Of a stretch of 64,000 nucleotides of DNA, positions 44,506 to 53,159 are shown piece after piece. The DNA is from Aquicoccus porphyridii (lineage in GTDB: Bacteria; Pseudomonadota; Alphaproteobacteria; Rhodobacterales; Rhodobacteraceae), in the NCBI RefSeq assembly GCF_008369105.1, contig NZ_VINQ01000015.1, positions 1 to 64,000 of the forward strand. Reading direction: 5' to 3'. Within the stretch, counting starts at the first letter, position 1; the number at the start of each line of letters is the position of its first letter. The position numbers and the translations under genes are program-made. The notes beneath the pieces are model-generated. The model worked only from the letters and a program-made list of their open reading frames with translations, was not told where the DNA came from and did no database searches.

Positions 44506-44967
44506 ATGCCCGACCCCTCCGCCGACCTGCGCTACGCCAACACCCCCTCGACCCCGCTGGCCGATGGCGAAGAGGTGCTGCTCAGCTTCCGCGCCGACCG
44601 CCAGACCTATGTCCGCGATCATGCCTCCATGGCCGCCATCGCGATGGCTGCGGGCATGGTGATCCTCTGGGCGCTGGGCAATCCGCATGTCTGGACCGGC
44701 GCCATCGGCGGGCTGGGTGCCATCGCCCTGCGCGGCTGGTATGTCGCCTCGGACGAGCTGGCCGTGCGCTGGGATCTGACCGATCGCCGCCTGCTCGGCC
44801 CCGGCACGCGCATGGTCGGCCTGCGCGAGATCAAGCATATCAACACCTTCCTGTCGGCGGTCCAGATCGTGACCGTGACGGGCGACAAGCACCTGATCAA
44901 GTACCAGTCCGACGCCCATGCAACCAAGGCACGGATCGAACGGATCGCGGCCGGGGGACGGCCGTGA
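44506..44967 (+). CDS. Second PH-like membrane protein
   Basis: This 153-residue protein starts at an ATG eight bases after the previous stop; the long in-frame extension upstream overlaps the previous gene and is not protein-like. It has a two-helix region (about 38-75) and the PH-type strand VRWDLTDRRLLGPG, parallel to YLTDRRLIYES in its neighbour. The two are probably diverged copies. Function unknown. pyrC-like follows after 28 bases. Confidence 0.75.
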   Translation: MPDPSADLRYANTPSTPLADGEEVLLSFRADRQTYVRDHASMAAIAMAAGMVILWALGNPHVWTGAIGGLGAIALRGWYVASDELAVRWDLTDRRLLGPGTRMVGLREIKHINTFLSAVQIVTVTGDKHLIKYQSDAHATKARIERIAAGGRP

Positions 44968-44995
44968 CACCAACGCATAATCAAAGGCACCGCCG

Positions 44996-46270
44996 ATGAA
45001 GACCCTTCTGACCAATGCCCGCCTGATCGACCCCGAGGCCCAGACCGACACGCCCGGCTGGCTGCTGATCGACGGCACCGCGATCGGCGCGACCGGCCCG
45101 TCCGGCGCGGGCGAACCCGCCGCCGATCACATCGTCGACTGCGACGGCAAATGCCTCGCCCCCGGCATCGTCGATATCGGCGTCAAGGTCTGCGAACCCG
45201 GCGAACGGCACAAGGAAAGCTATCGTTCCGCCGGGCTTGCCGCCGCGGCGGGCGGCGTCACCACCATGGTCACGCGGCCCGACACGCTCCCGGCCATCGA
45301 CACGCCCGAAGTGCTCGAATTCGTCCGCCGCCGCGCGAACGAGGCGGCGCCGGTCAATGTCCTGCCCATGGCCGCGCTCACCAAGGGCCGCGAGGGCCGC
45401 GAGATGACCGAGATCGGCTTCCTGCTCGACGCGGGTGCCGTGGGATTCACCGATTGCGACCGGGTCATCTCCGACACCAAGGTCTTTTCCCGCGCCCTCA
45501 CCTATGCGCGCAGCCTCGGCGCGCTGGTCATCGCCCATGTGCAGGAACCGATCCTTTCGGCGGCGGCCTCGGCCACCTCGGGAAAATTCGCCTCGCTGCG
45601 CGGGCTGGCCAGCGTCACCCCGATGGCCGAACGCATGGCGCTCGATCGCGACATCGCGGTTCTGGAAATGACCGGCGCGCGCTATCACGCCGACCAGATC
45701 ACCACCGCCCGCGCCCTGCCCGCCCTCGAACGGGCCAAAAGGAACGGGCTCGACATCACCGCGGGCACCTCGATCCATCACCTCACCCTGAACGAAATGG
45801 ACGTGTCCGACTACCGCACCTTCTTCAAGGTCAAACCGCCGCTCAGGTCCGAGGATGACCGCTTCGCCACGGTCGATGCCGTGCGCTCGGGGCTGATCGA
45901 CATCATCTCCTCGATGCACACGCCGCAGGACGAGGAAAGCAAGCGCCTGCCCTTCGACGAGGCCGCGAGCGGCGCGGTCGCGCTCGAAACCTTGCTGCCC
46001 GCCGCCCTTCGTCTCTTTCACGCCGACCAGCTCAGCCTGCCACAACTCTTCCGCGCCCTTGCGCTCAACCCGGCGAAACGGCTCGGCCTGCCCGCGGGGC
46101 GGCTGGCACCCGGCACGCCCGCCGATCTGGTGTTGTTCGATCCCGACAAGCCCTTCGTGCTCGACCGTTTCAAACTTCGGTCGAAATCCAAGAACACACC
46201 GTTTGACGGCGCGCGCATGCAAGGTAAGGTGCTGATAACCTTTGTCGGCGGAGAAAAAGTGTTCGGCTGA
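44996..46270 (+). CDS. pyrC: Dihydroorotase homologue, probably non-catalytic
   Basis: This 424-residue protein of the class I dihydroorotase family would cyclise carbamoyl aspartate. However, the HxH metal motif near residue 60 is replaced (DIGVKVCEPG), the usual HAED-like region reads HVQEP, and the DHAPH catalytic motif is SMHTPQDEESK near 301-311. The remaining scaffold, including GGVTTMVTRPDTLPAID and the GAVALETLLPAAL end, is intact. Inactive homologues of this kind are known to support aspartate carbamoyltransferase in Pseudomonas, so a structural role with PyrB is likely. A true dihydroorotase would have to be encoded elsewhere. Overlaps plsY by one base. Confidence 0.85.
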   Translation: MKTLLTNARLIDPEAQTDTPGWLLIDGTAIGATGPSGAGEPAADHIVDCDGKCLAPGIVDIGVKVCEPGERHKESYRSAGLAAAAGGVTTMVTRPDTLPAIDTPEVLEFVRRRANEAAPVNVLPMAALTKGREGREMTEIGFLLDAGAVGFTDCDRVISDTKVFSRALTYARSLGALVIAHVQEPILSAAASATSGKFASLRGLASVTPMAERMALDRDIAVLEMTGARYHADQITTARALPALERAKRNGLDITAGTSIHHLTLNEMDVSDYRTFFKVKPPLRSEDDRFATVDAVRSGLIDIISSMHTPQDEESKRLPFDEAASGAVALETLLPAALRLFHADQLSLPQLFRALALNPAKRLGLPAGRLAPGTPADLVLFDPDKPFVLDRFKLRSKSKNTPFDGARMQGKVLITFVGGEKVFG

Positions 46271-46875
46271 TGCCCGTGATCGAGACCAGTTTGACCACCC
46301 TCGCCCTCTGGGCGGTGATCGGATACCTTTTCGGGTCCGTGCCCTTCGGCCTGCTGCTGACCCGCGCGCTGAAACTGGGCGATCTGCGCAAGATCGGCTC
46401 GGGCAATATCGGCGCGACGAACGTGCTGCGCACAGGTAACAAGCGCGCGGCGGCGCTGACGTTGATTCTCGATGGCGGCAAGGGGGCGGTCGCCGTTCTC
46501 GCCGGGCGCGCCATCGCGGGCGAGGATGCGGCGCAGGTCGCGGCGCTCTTCGCCTTTCTGGGCCATTGCTATCCCGTCTGGCTCGAATTTCGCGGCGGCA
46601 AGGGCGTGGCCACCTTCCTTGGCATCCTGCTGGCGCTCGCTTGGCCCGTTGGCATTGCCGCCTGCCTGACATGGCTTGCCACCGCCGTGATCGCCCGCAT
46701 CTCGTCGCTTTCGGCGCTGGTTGCGGCGGGCAGTTCGACCATCTGGATGCTGGTGCTGGGCCATGGCACCGCGTTCTTCCTCGGGATCGCGCTGACGCTT
46801 CTGATCTTCTGGCGGCACCGCGCCAACATTTCGCGGCTGCGCACCGGGACCGAACCCCGGATCGGGCAGAACTGA
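46270..46875 (+). CDS. plsY: Glycerol-3-phosphate acyltransferase PlsY
   Basis: This 201-residue inner-membrane enzyme transfers an acyl group from acyl-phosphate to glycerol-3-phosphate, the first step of phospholipid synthesis. GYLFGSVPFG near 17-26, GSGNIGATNVLR near 43-54 and GGKGVATFLGILLAL near 108-122 are the loop motifs of the family. About five membrane segments fit. The start overlaps the dihydroorotase-like stop (TGATG), so it is co-translated with it. Confidence 0.94.
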   Translation: MPVIETSLTTLALWAVIGYLFGSVPFGLLLTRALKLGDLRKIGSGNIGATNVLRTGNKRAAALTLILDGGKGAVAVLAGRAIAGEDAAQVAALFAFLGHCYPVWLEFRGGKGVATFLGILLALAWPVGIAACLTWLATAVIARISSLSALVAAGSSTIWMLVLGHGTAFFLGIALTLLIFWRHRANISRLRTGTEPRIGQN

Positions 46876-47184
46876 GTCGTGGCCGCAGGCGGATGGCGCG
46901 TCAGGGTATGTCGCGTTTGATCGGCTCAGCCCCCCTTCTCGTTGGTTGTCCGTCCAAGCCGATTCGACACCGGCCCAGGCGACGTGAAACCAATCAAACG
47001 CGATATAATCCCTAACCCAACAGAAACCCACCGCGCGCTGCCGAATTAACCCTTTGGGCCGTTTTCGGCAGATGAATCCTCCGGCAGCCGGGAGTCAGAC
47101 GCAAAACAGCCGGGAATCATACGCCGATTCCGGGCCGAAATCCGTTTAGAAAGGTTAATTTCGCTTAACCTTTCGTTTACGGAT
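46876..47184. other. Convergent gap between plsY and gshA, repeats but no gene
   Basis: No coding frame is supported. Two near-identical 18-mers lie in tandem with a 22-base period: CAGCCGGGAGTCAGACGC (47085-47102) and CAGCCGGGAATCATACGC (47107-47124). A terminator-like inverted repeat follows (47149-47174). Part of the first 18-mer recurs inverted near pgsA. Confidence 0.6.
47149..47174 (-). terminator. Inverted repeat after gshA, probable terminator
   Basis: GAAAGGTTAA (47149-47158) pairs perfectly with TTAACCTTTC (47165-47174) around a six-base loop, with partial extension to CCGT/ACGG outside. It begins about ten bases after the gshA stop on the minus strand. The symmetry allows it to serve plsY too. 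No long T-tract is present. Confidence 0.5.
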
Positions 47185-48555
47185 TCAGTAGGCGTAGCCC
47201 TCGTAGATCCGGCTCAGATCGCCGTTCCACTCGACATGATAGAGATCGAGAAGCTCGTCGGCCGGGGCCTTCCCATCGGTCACGCTGTCCTCCAGCGCGT
47301 GCAGGAAATGGCGCTCATCGGGCACCATGCCGCCCGCCCCGGGCCGGGCCCGGGCCCGCAGACCCTCGCGAGAAATCTCAAGCGTTTGCCGTGCCAGATC
47401 GCGCATGTTGATGTCGCCCACCTGCGCATGCAGCCCGTCCTTGCCGGCCGCCACGCGCAGCGCCTCGCGGGTCTCGGCATCCCAGCCCTTGACCAGGTCC
47501 CACGCCGCATCGAGCGCGGTCTGGTCATAGGTCAGCCCGACCCAGAAGGCGGGCAGCGCGCACAGCCTGCGCCACGGGCCGCCATCGGCGCCGCGCATCT
47601 CGATGAATTGCTTGACCCGCGCCTCGGGAAAGATCGTGGTCAGATGGTCGGCCCAGTCGCTCAGAGTGGGCGTCTCACCGGGCAGCGCGGGCAGCTTACC
47701 CTTTAGAAAATCACGGAAACTCTGGCCCAGCGCGTCGATGTACTTCCCGTCGCGATAGACGAAATACATCGGCACATCGAGCGCGTATTCGACCCAGGCC
47801 TCGAACCCGAATCCTTCGTCGAAGACAAAGGGCAACATGCCCGTGCGCGCCGCGTCGAGATTCTGCCAGATATGCGCGCGCCATGATTTCCAGCCATTCA
47901 CCTTGCCTTCGAAAAACGGCGAGTTGGCAAAAAGCGCCGTGGCCACCGGTTGCAGCGCCAGCGCCACGCGCATCTTCTGGACCATGTCGGCCTCGGTGGA
48001 GAAATCGAGATTCACCTGCACCGTGCAGGTGCGATACATCATCGCCGTGCCCAGCGTGCCGACCCGGCCCATGTAATCGGTCATCAGCTTGTAACGCCCC
48101 TTGGGCATCATCGGCATCTGCTCATGCGCCCATTCGGGCGCCGCTCCAAGCCCGATGAAACCGACACCCACCTTGTCGGCGATATCCTTAACATCCGCTA
48201 AGTGTTGGTTAACCTCGTCGCAAGTCTGGTGGATCGTCTCCAGCGGCGCCCCCGAAAGCTCCAACTGCCCCCCCGGCTCCAAACTCACATTCGCTCCATC
48301 CTTTTGTAATCCAACGATATTTTCGCCTTCATACAGAGCTTCCCACCCACGCAGATCGCGCAAACCTTCCAACACCGCCAGAACCGAACGCTCCCCACGG
48401 TAAGGAATGGGTAAATGTGTATCCTTACAATACCCGAACTTCTCATGCTCGGTGCCAATTCGCCAGTCCTGCTTGGGTTTGCAACCTTCAGCGAGATACT
48501 CGGCAAGTTGTTCATGGCGTTCGATCGGACCGCCGCCGGATTGGGGAATGGACAT
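47185..48555 (-). CDS. gshA: Glutamate-cysteine ligase (plant/alphaproteobacterial type)
   Basis: This 456-residue enzyme catalyses the first step of glutathione synthesis. It matches the plant-type GCS2-like family: IGTEHEKFGYC near 33-43, LEPGGQLELSGAPLETIH near 92-109, MMYRTCTVQVNLDFS near 165-179. The two cysteines at 43 and 170 occur at positions discussed as redox-regulated in plant enzymes, which may or may not apply here. It is a single gene with a 60-base gap to its upstream neighbour. Confidence 0.93.
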   Translation of the reverse strand: MSIPQSGGGPIERHEQLAEYLAEGCKPKQDWRIGTEHEKFGYCKDTHLPIPYRGERSVLAVLEGLRDLRGWEALYEGENIVGLQKDGANVSLEPGGQLELSGAPLETIHQTCDEVNQHLADVKDIADKVGVGFIGLGAAPEWAHEQMPMMPKGRYKLMTDYMGRVGTLGTAMMYRTCTVQVNLDFSTEADMVQKMRVALALQPVATALFANSPFFEGKVNGWKSWRAHIWQNLDAARTGMLPFVFDEGFGFEAWVEYALDVPMYFVYRDGKYIDALGQSFRDFLKGKLPALPGETPTLSDWADHLTTIFPEARVKQFIEMRGADGGPWRRLCALPAFWVGLTYDQTALDAAWDLVKGWDAETREALRVAAGKDGLHAQVGDINMRDLARQTLEISREGLRARARPGAGGMVPDERHFLHALEDSVTDGKAPADELLDLYHVEWNGDLSRIYEGYAY

Positions 48556-48615
48556 AGGAATTTTCTCCGATCTGTTCGCACATCAACGAAGGAGTGCTGC
48601 GAATGAAGGAAAGTG

Positions 48616-49140
48616 TCAATGCAGCCGCGCGACCCGTTCTTGCCAGATTACGAAGTTTTCCGGCTTTCGTGCGGCCGACGCTGCGATCACTTTCTGGTAA
48701 TGTGCGCCGGGAAACTGCGCCAGCGCATCCAGGAGTCGTTCAGCCCCCGCCGCCGAAGCGGGAATTCGTACCTTCTGACCTTCACGATCGGTGAATATCC
48801 ACAGGATTTCGCCACGCTCTTCATCCCCCAACGCCTCAATCTCGATTCGCGCAATCAATGACAGCGGCACGACAATGCCCCCCTCGGGCAGGAAATAGGT
48901 GAGCTGTGCCTCGTCAAGCTCGACCACCCCGACTCCGCCGCTGCGCGGCCTGATCCGCGCCCGTTGCAAGCCTGTAATCAATAGTGCAAACCCGAGCAAA
49001 AGAACGGGCCAGCCGATCCACTGAATTATGCCGATACCGCCAAACGCCCAATTCGCGCCCAGCCCCGTAACAAGCGCGCCAACCAACACCTCGCGCCAGC
49101 GCCAGATCGCCGCGCGCGCCTCGGGCCGCACGAGGTTCAT
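48616..49140 (-). CDS. Conserved membrane protein, two N-terminal helices
   Basis: This 174-residue protein starts at the ATG that overlaps the rsmE stop (ATGA). Residues about 18-60 form two membrane helices (VLVGALVTGLGANWAFGG, then WPVLLLGFALLITGL). The rest is a soluble domain with GVVELDEAQLTYFLPEGGIV and a strand-rich pattern, ending in a basic tail. I do not recognise a named family. Its coupling to rsmE suggests co-expression only. Confidence 0.7.
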   Translation of the reverse strand: MNLVRPEARAAIWRWREVLVGALVTGLGANWAFGGIGIIQWIGWPVLLLGFALLITGLQRARIRPRSGGVGVVELDEAQLTYFLPEGGIVVPLSLIARIEIEALGDEERGEILWIFTDREGQKVRIPASAAGAERLLDALAQFPGAHYQKVIAASAARKPENFVIWQERVARLH

Positions 49141-49865
49141 AGCCAATCCCCCAATTGTGCCTGCCATACTGTTATTGCCGCCACCACAGCAGTATCGGCT
49201 CGCAGGATGCGCGGCCCCAAAGCGACCGGATGGGCACCGTCCATCGCCGCGATCCGATTTCGTTCGGCCTCGGAGAATCCGCCTTCCGGCCCAATCAGGA
49301 TCGCCCATGACTGCCCAGAAAATCTATCGGGAAGGACAAATGCCCCTCCCGCCAACGTCTCGTCGCAAAACATCAGATGCCGACCTTCCGGCCAGTCGTT
49401 CAACACCTTGTCCAAACGTTCAAGCGGCGCGACCTCGGGCACGAACGTGCCACCACATTGCTCGGCCGCCTCGATCGCGTGGGTCTGCAACCGGTCCTGC
49501 CGAATACGTTCCGAATTGGTAAAATCCGTCTGCACCGGCAAGATCCGCGCCGCACCCATCTCGGCGGCTTTCTCGACGATGAAATCGGTTCTTGCCTTCT
49601 TGATCGGGGCAAAAAGCAGCCACAAATCCGGCGGATCGCGTTGCGGTGCACTCTGTTCAACACAGGACAAAACGCCGCCACGCTTACCCTTCTCGACCAC
49701 CTCAGACCGCCATTCCCCATCCTGGCCGTTGAAAAGCAACACTGCATCTCCATGGCCAAGGCGCATCACGCCGAAAAGGTAATGCGCCTGCGCCCGGTCC
49801 AAAGGAACGGTTTGCCCTTGGCCCAAGGGGTGCTCTACATACAATCTAATCTTTGCCGTTTTCAT
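49137..49865 (-). CDS. rsmE: 16S rRNA (uracil1498-N3)-methyltransferase RsmE
   Basis: This 242-residue SPOUT methyltransferase modifies U1498 of 16S rRNA. AHYLFGVMRLGHGDAVLLFN is typical for the N-terminal PUA-like part, and ILIGPEGGFSEAERN followed by LGPRILRADTAVVAAI forms the trefoil-knot SAM site. The start MKTAKIRLYV at 49865 was chosen; an in-frame extension would overlap ubiA on the other strand. Only 12 bases separate it from the divergent ubiA start. Confidence 0.92.
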   Translation of the reverse strand: MKTAKIRLYVEHPLGQGQTVPLDRAQAHYLFGVMRLGHGDAVLLFNGQDGEWRSEVVEKGKRGGVLSCVEQSAPQRDPPDLWLLFAPIKKARTDFIVEKAAEMGAARILPVQTDFTNSERIRQDRLQTHAIEAAEQCGGTFVPEVAPLERLDKVLNDWPEGRHLMFCDETLAGGAFVLPDRFSGQSWAILIGPEGGFSEAERNRIAAMDGAHPVALGPRILRADTAVVAAITVWQAQLGDWL

Positions 49866-49877
49866 GGACCCGACAAT

Positions 49878-50861
49878 ATGACCGCACCCGAGAATACGCC
49901 AGAGCCCAACCACAAGGTTGGCGATGCCGTGGCAGACGCCGTAAAGGATAATTGGGTTGACCGGATCGCCCCCGTCGCAACCCGCCCCTACTTCCGGCTT
50001 TCACGTGCTGATCGGCCGATCGGAACATGGCTGCTTTTGTTGCCGTGCTGGTGGGGTCTCTTGCTCGCCATGTTGCATGACGGGCAGGCCCGCTGGTTCG
50101 ATCTGTGGATATTTTTCGCCTGCGGGCTGGGGGCGTGGCTTATGCGCGGGGCAGGTTGCACATGGAATGACATAACCGACCGCGACATCGACGGTAGTGT
50201 CGAGCGCACCCGGTCGCGCCCGATACCTTCCGGGCAGGTTTCAGTGAAGATGGCGTTGGCCTGGATGGTGGCACAGGCACTCGTGGCCTTCGTTATTCTC
50301 TTGACCTTCCCTGTCAACGCCATCCTTCTGGGTATTCTGGCGCTTTTGCCGGTCGCCATCTACCCCTTCGCCAAACGCTTCACATGGTGGCCACAGATAT
50401 TTCTCGGCCTCGCTTTCAACTGGGGGACACTGTTGGCGTGGACAGCGCATACCGGTACTCTCGGGACACCGGCAATCATCCTCTATTTCGCGGGGATTTC
50501 ATGGACGCTTTTCTATGACACTATCTATGCACATCAAGACAAGGAAGATGATGCCCTGATCGGCGTGAAATCAACGGCACGCCTGTTCGGGACGCAAACA
50601 CCGATCTGGCTTCGTCGCTTCCTGATCGGCACGGTTACACTCATGGGGCTGGCGATTATCGCGGCGATGATCGGCCAGCGAGGCAACCCGCTGGCGCTCC
50701 TTATAGCGCTGTCCGGGGCCTGCGTCATGGGATGGCATATGGTGTGGCAAATTCGCATGCTTGATATTGATGACAACGACAAGCTTCTCATGCTGTTCCG
50801 CTCCAATCGCGATACCGGGCTGATCCCTCTGCCGTTTTTCGCCGTCACCCTATTCCTTTGA
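49878..50861 (+). CDS. ubiA: 4-hydroxybenzoate polyprenyltransferase UbiA
   Basis: This 327-residue integral membrane prenyltransferase of ubiquinone synthesis has about eight or nine helices. Both aspartate-rich Mg-binding motifs are present: NDITDRDIDGSVERTRSRPI near 105-124, and DTIYAHQDKEDD near 215-226. The first 40 residues are a soluble extension. The ATG at 49878 was chosen since the upstream open frame runs antisense through rsmE. No ribosome site of note is visible in the 12-base gap. Confidence 0.92.
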   Translation: MTAPENTPEPNHKVGDAVADAVKDNWVDRIAPVATRPYFRLSRADRPIGTWLLLLPCWWGLLLAMLHDGQARWFDLWIFFACGLGAWLMRGAGCTWNDITDRDIDGSVERTRSRPIPSGQVSVKMALAWMVAQALVAFVILLTFPVNAILLGILALLPVAIYPFAKRFTWWPQIFLGLAFNWGTLLAWTAHTGTLGTPAIILYFAGISWTLFYDTIYAHQDKEDDALIGVKSTARLFGTQTPIWLRRFLIGTVTLMGLAIIAAMIGQRGNPLALLIALSGACVMGWHMVWQIRMLDIDDNDKLLMLFRSNRDTGLIPLPFFAVTLFL

Positions 50862-50920
50862 TTGCACCTCGGGGCAGCAGGGCCTAGAGAACGGTCAGGG
50901 TTTCCAAACTTCGGTCCGAG

Positions 50921-52849
50921 ATGCGCCTGTCTTCAATCTTCATCATTGCTGGTACGTTCCTTGCGGCGGCTATCGCCAGCCTGTTCGCGGCCAGCTTTGC
51001 CGTGACCATGATCGAGGAAAACTCTGAAATCGATGTTCGGCGCTCGCTTGATGACCAGGGCCTGACATGGGCCGAGGTCCATGCCGACGGGCTTCGGGTC
51101 TTTTTGACCGGTACGGCACCCAGCGAAGCATCGCGTTTTCTTGCCGTGAGTTCCGCGGGAAGTGTGGTTGACGCCGCTCGGGTGATCGACCGCATGGACG
51201 TGCAAGCCACCAAGGGCATTACGCCACCACGATTTTCCATCGAGATATTGCGAAATGATGCGGGCATTTCGCTAATCGGGCTTATTCCGGCCACGACCGA
51301 TCGTGATGACATCCTTGAAAAACTGGAGGACATTGCAGGGAATGGGAACGTGGTCGACCTGCTGGAAACCGCAGATTATCCGCATCCTCCCGAATGGGAT
51401 GCCGCCCTGCAGTTCGGGTTGGAAACGCTGGAGGATCTGCCCAGATCAAAAGTCTCGATCGACGCCCAGCGGGTTGAAATCACGGCAATGTCAGACAGCC
51501 CCGATGCCAAACGCAAACTGGAGGCCGACCTCGCCCGTGCCGCGCCGCGTGGCCTTGGACTTGTCCTCGACATCTCGGCACCCCGCCCTGTCATCACGCC
51601 GTTTTCATTGCGTTTCGTAGTTGACGAAAACAGTGCCCGGTTTGACAGTTGTTCCGCCGATACAGAGGCTGCGCGCGATCAGATCATTGCCGCCGCCCGG
51701 GCCGCCGGCATGGCAGGCAAGGCCAACTGCACTATAGGCCTTGGCGTGCCGTCCCCCAATTGGGCCCGCGCCGCCGCACTCTCCATCGCCGCCCTGGACA
51801 GGATCGGAAAAGGCTCTGTCACCTTCTCGGATGCGGACATATCGCTCGTGGCGGCCGAAGGCACCGATCAGTCGCTTTTCGATCAAACGGTCGGTGAGCT
51901 CGAAACCACCTTGCCAGAGGTGTTCACCGTTCACGCCGTTCTGCCACAAACCGCTGAAAACGGCGATTCAGGCCCACCCGAATTCGTGGTGACACTTTCG
52001 CCCGAAGGCCTTGTTCACATGCGCGGGCGTATCAGTGACGAACTGCTGCGCCAGACAGCCATCAGTTTCGCAAGGGCACGCTTCGGGTCCGACGTGGTCC
52101 ACAATTCCGCTCGCATCGACGACTCGCTTCCAAGAGGATGGGCAGTGCGGGTGCTGGCCGGAATCGAAGCTTTGGCACAGCTTTCAAACGGTGCGGTTAC
52201 CGTGTCCCCGGATCGGATCGTGGTCAGAGGCAACACCGGGAACTCCGACGCCAGTGCGGGAATTTCCCGGCTGTTGTCGGACAAGCTGGGCGAGGCGTCG
52301 CGGTTCACCATAGATGTCACCTACCAGGAACAGCTCGATCCGGTGGCAAGCGTGCCTACACCCGAAGAATGCGGCGCACAGATCGAGGCTGTTCAGGCAG
52401 AGCGCAAGATCAGCTTTGAGCCCGGTTCTGACACGATCGACGCAGGCGCACGCAAGACGCTGGACGATATCGCTGACATCCTCAAGAAATGTGGCCCCAT
52501 AAGGCTCGAAATTGCAGGACACACGGACAGTCAAGGGCGGGAAGTGATGAACCAGCAACTCAGCCAGGCCCGGGCACAATCGGTTCTCAACGGTCTGCGC
52601 GAGCGGCGCGTTCTTACATCGACCTTCACCGCCGTCGGCTATGGCGAGACCCAGCCCATCGCGGACAACGGCACCGAGGAAGGCCGCGAGGCCAACCGCC
52701 GGATCGAGTTCCGCGTCGTTCTTCCCGAACCGATCGAAGAGACGGAAACCACATTGGAAAGCATCGAACAGGACGTCGCTGCCGATCCCGAGACGGAAGC
52801 CGATGACACGGCTTCGCAAGACGAGGACACCCCGGATGACGAGAATTGA
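50921..52849 (+). CDS. OmpA-family protein with N-terminal membrane anchor
   Basis: This 642-residue envelope protein begins with a hydrophobic segment (residues 6-30) that could be a signal peptide or anchor. Residues about 40-480 contain repeated beta-alpha units that resemble BON-like modules, and the C-terminal OmpA domain (about 510-620) has GHTDSQGREVMNQQLSQARA, which binds peptidoglycan. A very acidic tail (from about 620) follows. This length and layout are typical of a Rhodobacterales protein encoded beside ubiA. Its end overlaps the next gene by 14 bases. Confidence 0.85.
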   Translation: MRLSSIFIIAGTFLAAAIASLFAASFAVTMIEENSEIDVRRSLDDQGLTWAEVHADGLRVFLTGTAPSEASRFLAVSSAGSVVDAARVIDRMDVQATKGITPPRFSIEILRNDAGISLIGLIPATTDRDDILEKLEDIAGNGNVVDLLETADYPHPPEWDAALQFGLETLEDLPRSKVSIDAQRVEITAMSDSPDAKRKLEADLARAAPRGLGLVLDISAPRPVITPFSLRFVVDENSARFDSCSADTEAARDQIIAAARAAGMAGKANCTIGLGVPSPNWARAAALSIAALDRIGKGSVTFSDADISLVAAEGTDQSLFDQTVGELETTLPEVFTVHAVLPQTAENGDSGPPEFVVTLSPEGLVHMRGRISDELLRQTAISFARARFGSDVVHNSARIDDSLPRGWAVRVLAGIEALAQLSNGAVTVSPDRIVVRGNTGNSDASAGISRLLSDKLGEASRFTIDVTYQEQLDPVASVPTPEECGAQIEAVQAERKISFEPGSDTIDAGARKTLDDIADILKKCGPIRLEIAGHTDSQGREVMNQQLSQARAQSVLNGLRERRVLTSTFTAVGYGETQPIADNGTEEGREANRRIEFRVVLPEPIEETETTLESIEQDVAADPETEADDTASQDEDTPDDEN

Positions 52850-53159
52850 ATTCATCATTGCAACGGCAATCATCCTGTTTGTCGCCTTTTGCATGGGATG
52901 GTTTGCCAATTGGCTCATTCACCGTTTCACGCGGGTGGCGCGCTCGGATATCGAAGAGCTGGAGAAGATGTCACAGGAATTGCACGAAGCCGAGGAAACG
53001 CGCGATCAGGCCATCACCTATCTGCAGCAGCGAGAGGCCGAGTTGACCAATCAGATCGCGCAGACCGAGGCCGAACTTGCCGCGGCCATGGACGGGCTTC
53101 GCGATGCGCGACATGAGGCGGAAACGCTGCGTGCGCAGCTTGACTCTAGGGGCGCCTGA
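52836..53159 (+). CDS. Small membrane-anchored coiled-coil protein
   Basis: This 107-residue protein starts at an ATG inside the end of the OmpA-like gene. Residues about 5-28 form one membrane helix, and about 35-105 are a coiled coil rich in Glu, Gln and Ala. It probably sits in the inner membrane with the coil in the cytoplasm or periplasm. No family name is recognised. Its last 14 bases overlap the opposite-strand ycaQ-like gene. Translation is probably coupled to the OmpA-like protein. Confidence 0.75.
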   Translation: MTRIEFIIATAIILFVAFCMGWFANWLIHRFTRVARSDIEELEKMSQELHEAEETRDQAITYLQQREAELTNQIAQTEAELAAAMDGLRDARHEAETLRAQLDSRGA

